From a virus: 38,503 bases of DNA. Position numbers and translations under genes: made by a program. Position 1 is the stretch's first letter. Each line of letters starts with the position of its first letter. The stretch is from positions 1-38,503 of the IMG/VR virus record IMGVR_UViG_3300044982_000040. One strand, given 5' to 3'. The notes under the pieces are model-generated. The model searched no databases. It was given only the letters and a program-made list of their open reading frames with translations, and was not told the DNA's origin. This document shows, piece after piece, positions 15,317-23,069 of this stretch.

Positions 15317-16248
15317 CACGCCTCCAGCGCAGCCTGGTTGACGTCCGCCATCACGGCGAACGTCGCCGACGAGAACGTGCCCGTCGTGATCACCCGCAGG
15401 TACCGGGCGACCGTCCCCGTCACCGGCACCCGCTGCCACGCCGGCGCCGCAGTGACCGCCGTGAACGCGGCCAGCGTCGTCCACGTCGCGTTGTCCGGCG
15501 CCTGCTGGACGGTGGCCGTCACGCTGGTGCCGGTGAAGCCGGTCACCTGGAGGTAGCACTGTGCGCCGTAGGCGGTCTGCAGCGTCCACGTCCACGTCGG
15601 CGCAGCCGAGTAGGTCAGGGTGATCGCCTGGCCGGACGGGACGGTGTAGGTGCCGTCGCCGGCGCCGACCGAGATGCCGTTGACGACGACGTTGCTGACC
15701 GTGCCGCCGGAGACAACCACCGTCGCAGCGATCGGCGATGTGTTCGTGACCGGCGTGCCACTCGCCGGGACGGCCGGGGTGATGAACCCGGCGCCCTGGT
15801 CGAGACTCGTCCCGTTGGTCGCCGCCGTGTCGGTCCGCAGCCCGGCGGTGAGCGCGATGCCCCACTCGAGGCCGAACCCGTCGCCCTGACCTTCGGTCTT
15901 CATCATCAGGCTGCCGTCGGTGCCGCGGGTCGGGTCGTAGTTGACCTGCCGGGCGACGAGGCTGGCGACGGGCGAGCCGAGCGCCATCGGAGGCGTCCAG
16001 AACTGCATCAGCGTGTCCGCGGTCGGCAGCGCCGACAGCACCGGATGCGCGTTCGCGGTGTCCATGAAGCAGGTGAAGCCCATCGACCCGTCCCGCTGGC
16101 CGACGATCCGGGCCTGCGCCGACTGGGTGATGTCCGTGCCGGGCAGCAGCCCCACGGTGCCGTTGATCTGGTCGAGGGCCTGTATGTCGCCGCTGATGTC
16201 GTAGCCGCCTACCAGGAGGCGGGCTCCGAGGCCGTTCTGCTTGCTCAT
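15316..16248 (-). CDS. tail tube protein with added Ig-like domains
   Basis: The 310-residue product has an N-terminal tail-tube-like domain (residues 1-150; YDISGDIQALDQINGTVGLLPGTDITQSA... and TRGTDGSLMMKTEGQGDG) followed by a Thr/Val/Gly-rich beta region with two Ig- or discoidin-like segments (about 165-305), which would project from the tail surface. ATG 16248 overlaps the stop of the terminator gene (ATGA). It may be the main tube protein, with the shorter 14468-14884 product as a second type. Confidence 0.75.
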   Translation of the reverse strand: MSKQNGLGARLLVGGYDISGDIQALDQINGTVGLLPGTDITQSAQARIVGQRDGSMGFTCFMDTANAHPVLSALPTADTLMQFWTPPMALGSPVASLVARQVNYDPTRGTDGSLMMKTEGQGDGFGLEWGIALTAGLRTDTAATNGTSLDQGAGFITPAVPASGTPVTNTSPIAATVVVSGGTVSNVVVNGISVGAGDGTYTVPSGQAITLTYSAAPTWTWTLQTAYGAQCYLQVTGFTGTSVTATVQQAPDNATWTTLAAFTAVTAAPAWQRVPVTGTVARYLRVITTGTFSSATFAVMADVNQAALEA

Positions 16249-16718
16249 GGCACCTGACTCCAGAGATCATCCACAATGACCGGCAGCACGATCTCGGCCA
16301 CCCGGTACGGCTTGTCGTCGTGCACGATGTAGCCCGCCTCGAAGCTCAGCGGCTCGCCGCACATGCCGAGCAGGTCGACGGCCATCACCTCGCCGCCGAG
16401 CGTGAACCCGCCCGACCAGACACCGATCAGCGCTGAGGCCAGCTCGAGCAGCTTCGGGTCGATGCCGTCTTCCGGCTTGGCCAGGAACGAGCTGTAGACC
16501 CGGGCACCGAACTGGGCGCGCCCCGTAGTGGACCCCTGCCCGGACATGCCGCGCGCCGGGGCCAGCGACTGAAGCCACACGGCGAGCGTCGGGTCCGTCT
16601 GCGGCGCGGTCTTCGGCTCGTGCTTCAGCACCGACGGGAACAGGTTGAGCACCTGCGCACCGGAGACGACGGCGGCGTACAGGGCGCTGATCCCGGCCTG
16701 GTTGAAGGTGACGCCCAT
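16245..16718 (-). CDS. tail terminator or connector protein
   Basis: The 157-residue product (MGVTFNQAGISALYAAVVSGAQVLNLFPS..., then a beta-rich half ending LPVIVDDLWSQVP) lies directly before the tail-tube gene and after a gp10-like protein, the position of the terminator that closes the tail tube at the head end. ATG 16718 shares a base with the preceding stop. The assignment rests on gene order more than on motifs. Confidence 0.6.
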   Translation of the reverse strand: MGVTFNQAGISALYAAVVSGAQVLNLFPSVLKHEPKTAPQTDPTLAVWLQSLAPARGMSGQGSTTGRAQFGARVYSSFLAKPEDGIDPKLLELASALIGVWSGGFTLGGEVMAVDLLGMCGEPLSFEAGYIVHDDKPYRVAEIVLPVIVDDLWSQVP

Positions 16719-17128
16719 CAGCCGCCGCCAAGTTCCGGCATGAGCTTGTCCAGCTCCTGCTGCCCGATCCTGGTGGCTTCCTTGTTCAGGACGGTGCGCG
16801 TCTTGCGGAACAGCCGGTAGCCCTTGAAGTGTGTCGACTCGTTCCGCCTCGACGTGCCTTCCAGCCACGGTGCCCACGTGACGCCGCGGATCATCGGGCC
16901 GGGCACCTGCGCGGCCGGGCCTTTCTGCAGCACCTTCAGGCTGGCCTGGAAACCGCCGCGCGAACGGCCGGTCTTGTCCATCGGGACGGCGCGCAGCAGT
17001 TCCACGGCCCTCGCACCGAGCGCGGCGGCGGTGTTGCTCGCCCACTTCTCGGTGACCTTGGCGGCGGTGCCGTCGGCGAGCGGACCGGACACGTCCAGCT
17101 TCGCCGTGATCTTCAGATCCCCGGCCAT
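16718..17128 (-). CDS. HK97 gp10-like neck protein
   Basis: The 136-residue product (MAGDLKITAKLDVSGPLADGTAAKV...) has a central AVELLRAVPMDKTGRSRGGFQASL segment and a basic C-terminal helix rich in Arg/Lys (GYRLFRKTRTVLNKEATRIGQQELDKL), the pattern of HK97-gp10-type head-tail joining proteins. It lies between a connector gene and the terminator and is coupled by overlap on both sides. Confidence 0.65.
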   Translation of the reverse strand: MAGDLKITAKLDVSGPLADGTAAKVTEKWASNTAAALGARAVELLRAVPMDKTGRSRGGFQASLKVLQKGPAAQVPGPMIRGVTWAPWLEGTSRRNESTHFKGYRLFRKTRTVLNKEATRIGQQELDKLMPELGGG

Positions 17129-17571
17129 CAGCCGACCACCCGCCGCTCTGTGATCCGGGGGGGCTCGTCGCCTGTACGGCTGAACGTCAGCTCGACCTGA
17201 TGGCCCTCCAGCTCGGGCGGCGCGCCAGAATCCTCGACCAGCACCATCCGCGAGTAGGCGTCGACGCGGCCCCCGACCTCGGCGATATGCAGACCGGCCT
17301 GATCGAAGCCTCGGGCAGCGTCCGATTCGCTCAGCAGCTCGTCAGCTATCTGCACCCAGTACCGGACGGCTCTCGGTGCCGCCTCGGCCATCATCGTGCC
17401 GAGAATTCCGGCCACGTCCAGCAGCCGCCTGTCGCCGATCCGCTGGACGTAGATCTGCACGCATTCAGCGGGGTTGACGTCGATGACGATCCGCAGGATC
17501 GAGTCCAGGTCGGTGACGACCCCGGCCTCTTCGAGCGCCTTCGCGAACTGGACGCTGGTCATGACGCTCAT
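17128..17571 (-). CDS. head-tail region protein with duplicated C-terminal domain
   Basis: The 147-residue product has an N-terminal part (residues 1-60; SVQFAKALEEAGVVTDLDSILRIVIDV..QIYVQRIGDRRLLDVAGIL) and a C-terminal part (about 68-147) that closely resembles the whole 78-residue protein at 30476-30712: both carry RYWV..ADEL and DGAP or SGAP..LEG..VELTF.R.G. AAGGAG precedes ATG 17571, whose first bases overlap the adaptor stop (ATGA). Function unknown; head-tail location suggests a virion or assembly role. Confidence 0.65.
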   Translation of the reverse strand: MSVMTSVQFAKALEEAGVVTDLDSILRIVIDVNPAECVQIYVQRIGDRRLLDVAGILGTMMAEAAPRAVRYWVQIADELLSESDAARGFDQAGLHIAEVGGRVDAYSRMVLVEDSGAPPELEGHQVELTFSRTGDEPPRITERRVVG

Positions 17572-18707
17572 ATGACTCTGCTCCTTGCCTTGCGGGCCGC
17601 GTAGGTGGCGGCTCGTCCCCATGCCGCGGCCAGCCCGATGCCCGGTGCGGGCACCGACGTGTCGCCGGCGGGGACGGTACGGGCATAGCCGGAGGTCTGC
17701 TGTAGCACCGTGTCCAGTGCCAGCGCGATCCCCAGTTCCCGCACCGGCGACGGGTACCGGTGCTTGTACACGGCGGTGCCCTCGGCCCACGACTGGGCGG
17801 TGGTGCCGAGCGCGCCCCGCTCGACGGTCAGCTGCCGCAGCGCATACACGGCGGCGTCGGTGTGGGTGGCGAGCATCGTGCCGTCCCACGCCCGCGCCAC
17901 CGTGGCGACGTTGCCGTTGACCTGCTCGATGAACATCCGCTCGGCGTCGAGCAGCAGCGTCTCCCCCGCGTTCAGGGCGGCGCCGTCGCCGACGGTGAGC
18001 TGGTTGTCCGCGCTGCCGGCCGTCGAGCAGCCCGGCCCGGTCTGCGACTGGCCGGTGGCGGCGAAGCTGACGTCCTGGACGAGCACCCGCTCACCGAGGT
18101 AGGGGGCAATCAGCCCGGCGTGGCCGAGCGTGTCATTCGGGAACGGCGGAGTGCCGCGGCTGTAGCCGATGATCAGCAAGTCACCCGCGCTGATCTGCGA
18201 CGAGTCGGTGACCACGACCGGGTTGGTGCCGGTGGTGGCCGAGTCCGCGAGGGTCGCGGTACCGGCCTGCGCCGCGTCGGCGGTGAACCCCCATGTGGCC
18301 TGCGCCATGATCGAGTTCTGCGGTGTCTGCGCGACACCGCCGAACGCCGCCGACGTCGACCGGTCCAGCTCGATGCTGGTGTACGGGAAACCAGGCTTGC
18401 GGTTCGTCGGACGCAGGAAGCACTGGTCCAGCGCGATCGGCGCGCCGCCGGACGAGAACGCGGTCAGGCACAGGATGTCGTTGCGGTCCATCCATGTGCG
18501 CCACGGGTAGGCGTACTGGTAGTTCGGCCAGTCGAACCACTTCGTGCCGTCCCACGGGTAGAACAGCCGGTGCAGGTTGCCCTCGATGTCGCGGGCCGCG
18601 CCCTGGATCGCCTCATCGACGCGGGCGATGTTCAGCACCGTGTCCTGGATGTCGGTGGCCCGCTGCACGTCGGTGCGGGAGCAGTAGGCGGGGGTGGTGA
18701 CGGTCAT
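17568..18707 (-). CDS. head-tail adaptor with large insertion
   Basis: The 379-residue product starts with a helical adaptor-like part (MTVTTPAYCSRTDVQRATDIQDTVLNIARVDEAIQGAARDIEGNLHRLFYP) and ends in a second helical part (RELGIALALDTVLQQ... AAAWGRAATYAARKARS), typical of the connector that docks below the portal. Between them (about 95-310) lies a long beta-rich Gly/Ala/Thr segment, so the family's compact helical fold is split by an insertion that may decorate the neck. Confidence 0.7.
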   Translation of the reverse strand: MTVTTPAYCSRTDVQRATDIQDTVLNIARVDEAIQGAARDIEGNLHRLFYPWDGTKWFDWPNYQYAYPWRTWMDRNDILCLTAFSSGGAPIALDQCFLRPTNRKPGFPYTSIELDRSTSAAFGGVAQTPQNSIMAQATWGFTADAAQAGTATLADSATTGTNPVVVTDSSQISAGDLLIIGYSRGTPPFPNDTLGHAGLIAPYLGERVLVQDVSFAATGQSQTGPGCSTAGSADNQLTVGDGAALNAGETLLLDAERMFIEQVNGNVATVARAWDGTMLATHTDAAVYALRQLTVERGALGTTAQSWAEGTAVYKHRYPSPVRELGIALALDTVLQQTSGYARTVPAGDTSVPAPGIGLAAAWGRAATYAARKARSRVI

Positions 18708-20386
18708 CCGTCCCTCCCCATCATCGCGCCCGGCACCGGCCGCACCACGTCCTGCGGCGAATGCCAGCCGCAGAACTTGCAGTACATGTTGATCCCGGAC
18801 CCGGCACCGGACGGGCCGGGCGGCGCGGGAAGCAGCGGCTCGCCGTCACGCGGGCACGCCTCACCACCGTCCGTCTCGACGAGCTGCGCCCACCAGTCGA
18901 ACTCCATCGCCCGGTCCTCGAGGACCGAGTGCAGACCCCACCACCCGCCCGTCTGCGCGGGCGCGGCCGGCGCGGGCGCGGTGCCCGTCGCAGCGAGCGC
19001 CAGCATCGCGACGCCCGTACCCGACCGGACCGACCGGCCCGTCGCCGACGCGGACAGGGTGAGGCTCGCCAGGCCCGTGCCGGCGCGCTCTGACGTGCCG
19101 CTCGCCGTGGCCGCCAGGCCGATAGCGGCACCGCCGGAGCCGGAACGCTGCGACTCGCCGGATGCCGTCGCGGCTAGGTCGATAGCAGCGGTCCCGGTGC
19201 CGGTCACCGGAGCCGACTGCGGCGTCACCTCAACGTCGAGCCCGTCATACTCGGGGTTGGTCGACGTCGCCGGGTACGTCCAGGTCGTGCCCTCGTGCCA
19301 CGAGTCGTTCCCCGGCGTCGCGGCGCTGTTGGCCAGGATCTCCAGCGGCCCCTGCGTGATCCCGCCGGAGAACGGGCCCGGGCTGCCGCCCCACCAGCTG
19401 GCCGACGCCAGGAACCACGGATCCGTGTTATCGGCCGTGAAGGTCGATACGACATATTCGGTGCCGGTGGCCAGCGTCACGCCGGAACTGGTGTAGTCGC
19501 ACGACACCCAGCCGCTTCCGGCCGCGCCAGACCACGCGGGTGACGAGTTGTCGGTGCCCGCGACCTCAGTCTGCGTGGCCGCGTCCCAGATCGCGCACCG
19601 GCTCGGCAGTACCGTGACCCCGGCCGGCGAGTAGTGCCAGATCCGGGTAAGCGCGGATTCCTGGGTGAGCTCGAAGTGCAGCCCGAGCGTGTAAGCGGCC
19701 GACTGGGCACTGGAGCCCGGGACGACGAACTCGGGGGCGTTCGGGAACGCCCGGTAGCTCGCCCCGGACGGCGCCTGATCGGTGACCTGGATGTCCAGCC
19801 ACAGGTTCGCGTCGTTGTCGTTCTGGCCGGGCATCGCCGACGTCGGATCACTCGATGACGTGCTGAACGGGCACTGCGGCTTGGTCCAGGAGAAAGCCGA
19901 GCCGGCGGCGGCCGAGCCGCCGGACGAGGACGGCGCGGCAAGCGGGCCGTTGACGATCCCGGCACTGTACGGATCGCCGGAGCCGAACTGGTTCTTGGTC
20001 TCCGGGAAACCCGAGGTGAACGTCTTGCCTGTCGCGGCGTTGTACACCGCCCCGTAGCTGTTGCCGCTCGATGGCGACAGCAGCAGCGGCGTACTGACCG
20101 GTATGAAGTTCCACGCGTCCGGGGTCAGCGCCCCGGCGGTGACGGTACTGCCGGGGACGATCATCCCGGTCGACGCGCTGGCAAGCTGCCACAGGCAGAA
20201 CACCTGCCCGCTGGCCGTGTCCCCGTTCGTGCCGGGCACCCACCACCAGTAGCCCTCGAACCACTGGCCGCCTTCGGTGACACAGAACATCGTGCCGACG
20301 ATGAGGGGCCCGGAGTAGGCAGTACCGGACGACGGGCCGCTGCCCGGACGGCCGGAAGCGCCGTCCATCAGTCGGCGGGTCGTCAC
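18704..20386 (-). CDS. DUF4082-like virion protein with repeats and zinc ribbon
   Basis: A 560-residue protein. Two related beta domains (about residues 25-200 and 220-390) resemble DUF4082 surface domains (YTLGLHFEL...IWHYSPAG...LWDAATQ or CAIWDAA...GW..CDY..GV.L..GTEYVVSTF). Residues about 394-470 are four imperfect 19-20 residue repeats of the type GTGxAxxxLAATASGxSxRS. The C-terminus (about 490-560) is a small domain with CPRDGEPLL ... YCKFCGW, a zinc ribbon. It sits among head-tail genes, so it may be a head or neck decoration protein; the fusion is unusual. Confidence 0.7.
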   Translation of the reverse strand: MTTRRLMDGASGRPGSGPSSGTAYSGPLIVGTMFCVTEGGQWFEGYWWWVPGTNGDTASGQVFCLWQLASASTGMIVPGSTVTAGALTPDAWNFIPVSTPLLLSPSSGNSYGAVYNAATGKTFTSGFPETKNQFGSGDPYSAGIVNGPLAAPSSSGGSAAAGSAFSWTKPQCPFSTSSSDPTSAMPGQNDNDANLWLDIQVTDQAPSGASYRAFPNAPEFVVPGSSAQSAAYTLGLHFELTQESALTRIWHYSPAGVTVLPSRCAIWDAATQTEVAGTDNSSPAWSGAAGSGWVSCDYTSSGVTLATGTEYVVSTFTADNTDPWFLASASWWGGSPGPFSGGITQGPLEILANSAATPGNDSWHEGTTWTYPATSTNPEYDGLDVEVTPQSAPVTGTGTAAIDLAATASGESQRSGSGGAAIGLAATASGTSERAGTGLASLTLSASATGRSVRSGTGVAMLALAATGTAPAPAAPAQTGGWWGLHSVLEDRAMEFDWWAQLVETDGGEACPRDGEPLLPAPPGPSGAGSGINMYCKFCGWHSPQDVVRPVPGAMMGRDG

Positions 20387-20393
20387 GGCAGCC

Positions 20394-20747
20394 TCAGCCC
20401 TGACCGGACAGCGTAGGCGTCAGCTCATACGTGCCCGCCGCGCCGAACGTCTCCTGGGCCGACAGCGGGCCACCCTCCAGGTACGTGCCGCCCGACGACG
20501 CCGACCACACGCCGAACCAGCCGATCGTCGTCGCCGCGGGCACGTTCAGCGTCACCTGCGAGCCCGCGCAAGACGACCCGGAAGCCGCACCCCAGGTCGT
20601 CTGCACACGGCCATACGAGCCGCCCGCGATCTCATTCGCGCCCGTCGTACCCGGCGACGCGTTGTGCAGCGAGATCCACGCACCAGCGTTGGCCAGCCCC
20701 GTCAGGGCGTCATCGACGGCAGCATTGGAGAAGTAGGTGTTCGCCAT
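20394..20747 (-). CDS. virion protein of tail-fibre or decoration type
   Basis: The 117-residue product (MANTYFSNAAVDDALTGLANAGAWISLHNASPGTTGANEIAGGSYGRVQTTWGAA...) contains the motif LHNASPGTTGANEIAGGSYGR seen in short actinophage virion proteins, followed by a beta domain. ATG 20747 shares one base with the stop of the zinc-ribbon gene. Probably a head or fibre decoration protein. Confidence 0.65.
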   Translation of the reverse strand: MANTYFSNAAVDDALTGLANAGAWISLHNASPGTTGANEIAGGSYGRVQTTWGAASGSSCAGSQVTLNVPAATTIGWFGVWSASSGGTYLEGGPLSAQETFGAAGTYELTPTLSGQG

Positions 20748-21145
20748 CAGTCCGCCGCCTTCGACGGCGGCCGCCGCGGCGGCGACTTCGGCGCGGGCTT
20801 GTCCGGAGCTGACGCCGGTGCCGGAGGCGTCAGCTCCGCAGACTCCGCCTCCGGCACCGGCACGTTCGCGACCTGCTCGCCCTCAGGCTCGCCAGGGACA
20901 GGCGGGTTGCTGGCCGGCGGGGACATCGTGCCGTCCGTCGGATGCTCGACGGCCATCCCGGGCGCGGCGGGATGCACATGCTCCTCGCCGCTGCCCGGCT
21001 CATGGCCCGGCTCATATGTCACGGTCCCGTCAGGCGCGATCTTCGCCACGTCCACCTCCTTGTGCTCACGGCCCCGGCAGCGCGGGCAGCACGGCGCCCC
21101 GGGAGCCCACAGGCACCCGCACGCCGCGCACACCCACCGGGACAT
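20747..21145 (-). CDS. zinc-ribbon protein with Pro-rich tail
   Basis: The 132-residue product opens with a zinc ribbon (CAACGCLWAPGAPCCPRC, residues about 6-23), then a short VDVAKIAPDGTVTYEPG segment and a long disordered Pro/Glu/Ala-rich tail ending in basic residues. Such ribbons appear near capsid genes of actinophages. Coupled to its neighbours by one-base overlaps. Role in head assembly or decoration is an inference from position. Confidence 0.6.
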   Translation of the reverse strand: MSRWVCAACGCLWAPGAPCCPRCRGREHKEVDVAKIAPDGTVTYEPGHEPGSGEEHVHPAAPGMAVEHPTDGTMSPPASNPPVPGEPEGEQVANVPVPEAESAELTPPAPASAPDKPAPKSPPRRPPSKAAD

Positions 21146-21585
21146 CAGGACGAGGCGCCCGACAGCGCCCGCAGGTTCGCCGGGGTCCGCTGCGTCAGCA
21201 GGTCCCCGGTGATCGCCAGAGCCACGCCGGTACCCGAGCCGGTCACCGCAACCTCGACGTACTCAGCGCCCGCCGGCAGGTCGCTGGCGTCGATGTAGAA
21301 CGCCACGCTGTCCCCGGCCGCCACCACCACGTTGTCCACCGCGGCGATATCGCCGGAGTCCGTCCACTGCGCGGCGCCCGCCTGGGAGGTGTTCGTGTAG
21401 TAGCGGGTAATCGCCGTCAGCGTCGACGTCGACCCGTTATACGTCGCCGCGCTGTTCACGGTGAACGTCTCCGGATCGGTCGTCGCCGAGCAGACGAACG
21501 TGATGCCCGCCGCGTCCTTCAGGCTGATCAGAGTGCCAGCCGCAACGGGGACGACGTTGAACAGGCGCCCCAACCCTTCCATCAT
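21145..21585 (-). CDS. capsid-region beta protein (decoration candidate)
   Basis: The 146-residue product is all-beta in appearance (Thr/Val/Gly-rich, LISLKDAAGITFVCSATTDPETFTV..., SVAFYIDASDLPAGAEYVEVAVTG). It follows the second capsid gene with a GGAAG ribosome site before ATG 21585. Position and fold type suggest a capsid decoration protein, but no family was recognised. Confidence 0.6.
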   Translation of the reverse strand: MMEGLGRLFNVVPVAAGTLISLKDAAGITFVCSATTDPETFTVNSAATYNGSTSTLTAITRYYTNTSQAGAAQWTDSGDIAAVDNVVVAAGDSVAFYIDASDLPAGAEYVEVAVTGSGTGVALAITGDLLTQRTPANLRALSGASS

Positions 21586-21654
21586 GTCTAGCTCACTTCC
21601 TTCCGGCGCTCTAGCCGCGCCACGTTGACCTGTAGTTATTGCTGGACAGCGGCT

Positions 21655-22785
21655 CTAACCCGCCGGGGGCGCCAGTACCACGACCGGGGACACCGCCGCC
21701 CCGGCCTCCGTCGTCGACTGGCTCTGAATCCAGTACCGGCCGTCGACCCGGGAGCGGATCCGGAAGTTGCTGGTGTCCTTGATGAACCCGGCACCGTCCT
21801 TCGACTGCTCGACGGTCATCGTCAGCCGGTCACTGATCACGTACTGGGACAGATCCGCGAGCATCACGTCGCCGGTGCTGCCGAGCGCAGGCTGATGGTC
21901 GGTGATGCTCGCGGGCAGCCCCAGGCCCGACGGGCCGATGTCGTGGCCGTCGCCGAACTGAAACCACTCCGATGTCGTGGCCGGCGTGATGTCGGTGCCC
22001 GCAGTCGACCCGCCGGTGTTCAGGTACAGCTCCAGCAGCTGGGGAAGCGCCGCCGACGAGATCAGCCACCGGACATGAGTCAGCCCCGGCGTCAGACCTG
22101 CCTGCAGCGCCGCCGGATGCAGCCCTGTCAGCATCGCCGCAATGTCCGCCACCAGCACCTTGTCCGAGGTTCCCCGGTTCACGGCCAGCGCCGCACCGCC
22201 GTTGGCCAGTGACTGCGGCTCCCCGGCACCGGTGCCGTTGAAAATGAACAGGTCATCCTCGAACCATGCCAAGCCCAGCGCGATGACCCGGGCGAGCAGG
22301 TCGCCCATCGCGCCGGCCGCGTCGTCGGTCAGCTCGTTCGGGACGCCCTGCAGGTAGGCGGCGATCTTCCGGGCCTCCAGCACCAGGCGGCCGAGTGCCG
22401 GGTTCGTCGCCGGGATCGTCTCCCCGACCTCGACGATGGAGAACGTGAGACCGCCGAGCGCCTGCTTGCCTGACGCCTGCGACGGGTTGTCCAGCAGCGG
22501 GATGCCCAGGCGAGGGCTGTCCATCTCCACCACCGTCGCCCGCGGGCGCACGATCGCGGTGGTCATGTAGGCCATCACCTGAGCGCGCAGCGTCTCCGGC
22601 ACGAGGAAGCCGCCCTCGCTGGGCACCCGCTCGGACCAGGTGTTCCGGATGACCCTCCTGGCCTCGCCCGCCGGGTTGAAGACGGCCTTCAGGTACGTCG
22701 CCCACGACTTCGCCCACGGCTGGTCGTCCAGCCGCGCGCCCGGGGCGTCTGGCCGGTAACCCGGCAGGTCGCGGAGGTTTATCAT
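21655..22785 (-). CDS. second HK97-type major capsid protein
   Basis: The 376-residue product has the HK97-fold layout (N-arm, then IVRPRATVVEMDSPRLGIPLLDN, GETIPATNPALGRLVLEARKIAAYLQGVPNELTDDAAGAMGDLL, FIFNGTG.GEPQ..., and a C-terminal VISDRLTMTVEQSKDG...RIRSRVDGRYW). It has only about 45 residues before the capsid core, so it lacks a scaffold domain. Residues 51-67 are identical to residues 186-202 of the other capsid protein, and the DNA is identical over 48 bp. Whether both proteins enter one shell is unknown. Confidence 0.85.
   Translation of the reverse strand: MINLRDLPGYRPDAPGARLDDQPWAKSWATYLKAVFNPAGEARRVIRNTWSERVPSEGGFLVPETLRAQVMAYMTTAIVRPRATVVEMDSPRLGIPLLDNPSQASGKQALGGLTFSIVEVGETIPATNPALGRLVLEARKIAAYLQGVPNELTDDAAGAMGDLLARVIALGLAWFEDDLFIFNGTGAGEPQSLANGGAALAVNRGTSDKVLVADIAAMLTGLHPAALQAGLTPGLTHVRWLISSAALPQLLELYLNTGGSTAGTDITPATTSEWFQFGDGHDIGPSGLGLPASITDHQPALGSTGDVMLADLSQYVISDRLTMTVEQSKDGAGFIKDTSNFRIRSRVDGRYWIQSQSTTEAGAAVSPVVVLAPPAG
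22589..22636 (-). repeat. 48-bp perfect repeat shared by the two capsid genes (copy 1)
   Basis: These 48 bp are identical to 23995-24042 in the other capsid gene. They code for the SERVPSEGGFLVPETLR segment. The genes around it are far more diverged, so the identity points to recent gene conversion or strong selection at DNA level. Confidence 0.95.
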
Positions 22786-22799
22786 CCCCAGTCGCCTCG

Positions 22800-23060
22800 T
22801 CAGAGCCCGGTCAGGCCGCCCGCGTCAGCGGTCACGACGAACGCGTCGAGAGCCGCTTCGGCGTCTGCCTGAGTTGCATAGCTCGGCTCCAGAAAGACGG
22901 TCACGTCAGAGGCCTCGCAGCCGATGTAGTACAGCGAGTTATTCGGCGCAGGTCCCCTGACCTCCAGATAGGGGACATCCTCCAACCGGTAGTACGTGTC
23001 AGTCGTGTTGCCGACATCCTGCGTCCAGCCGGTGTTGTCACTGGTGAGCTTGACGAACAT
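22800..23060 (-). CDS. small protein between the two capsid genes
   Basis: The 86-residue product (MFVKLTSDNTGWTQDVGNTTDTYYRLEDVPYLEV...) is acidic, with beta-type N-terminal half and a helical ADAEAALDAFVV segment near the end. A strong AAGGAGG ribosome site suggests high expression, which fits a head component such as a decoration or cement protein. Not recognised as a known family. Confidence 0.65.
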   Translation of the reverse strand: MFVKLTSDNTGWTQDVGNTTDTYYRLEDVPYLEVRGPAPNNSLYYIGCEASDVTVFLEPSYATQADAEAALDAFVVTADAGGLTGL

Positions 23061-23069
23061 CAGGCCTCC

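Noticed and set aside
14887-16257. Long plus-strand frame opposite the tail-tube genes
   Set aside because: Composition (Arg, Gly, Pro, Ala) and repeats are those of an antisense shadow; the minus-strand genes are coupled and recognisable.
17760-19496. 578-residue plus-strand frame
   Set aside because: Antisense to the adaptor and DUF4082-like genes, with no known motif and Val/Arg-rich shadow composition.
21613-21654. A further array-like hairpin (AGCCGC / GCGGCT with a 30-nt loop)
   Set aside because: Arms are only 6 bp, the loop lacks the CGRYRCCCA-type core and end signature, and it stands alone; taken as chance.
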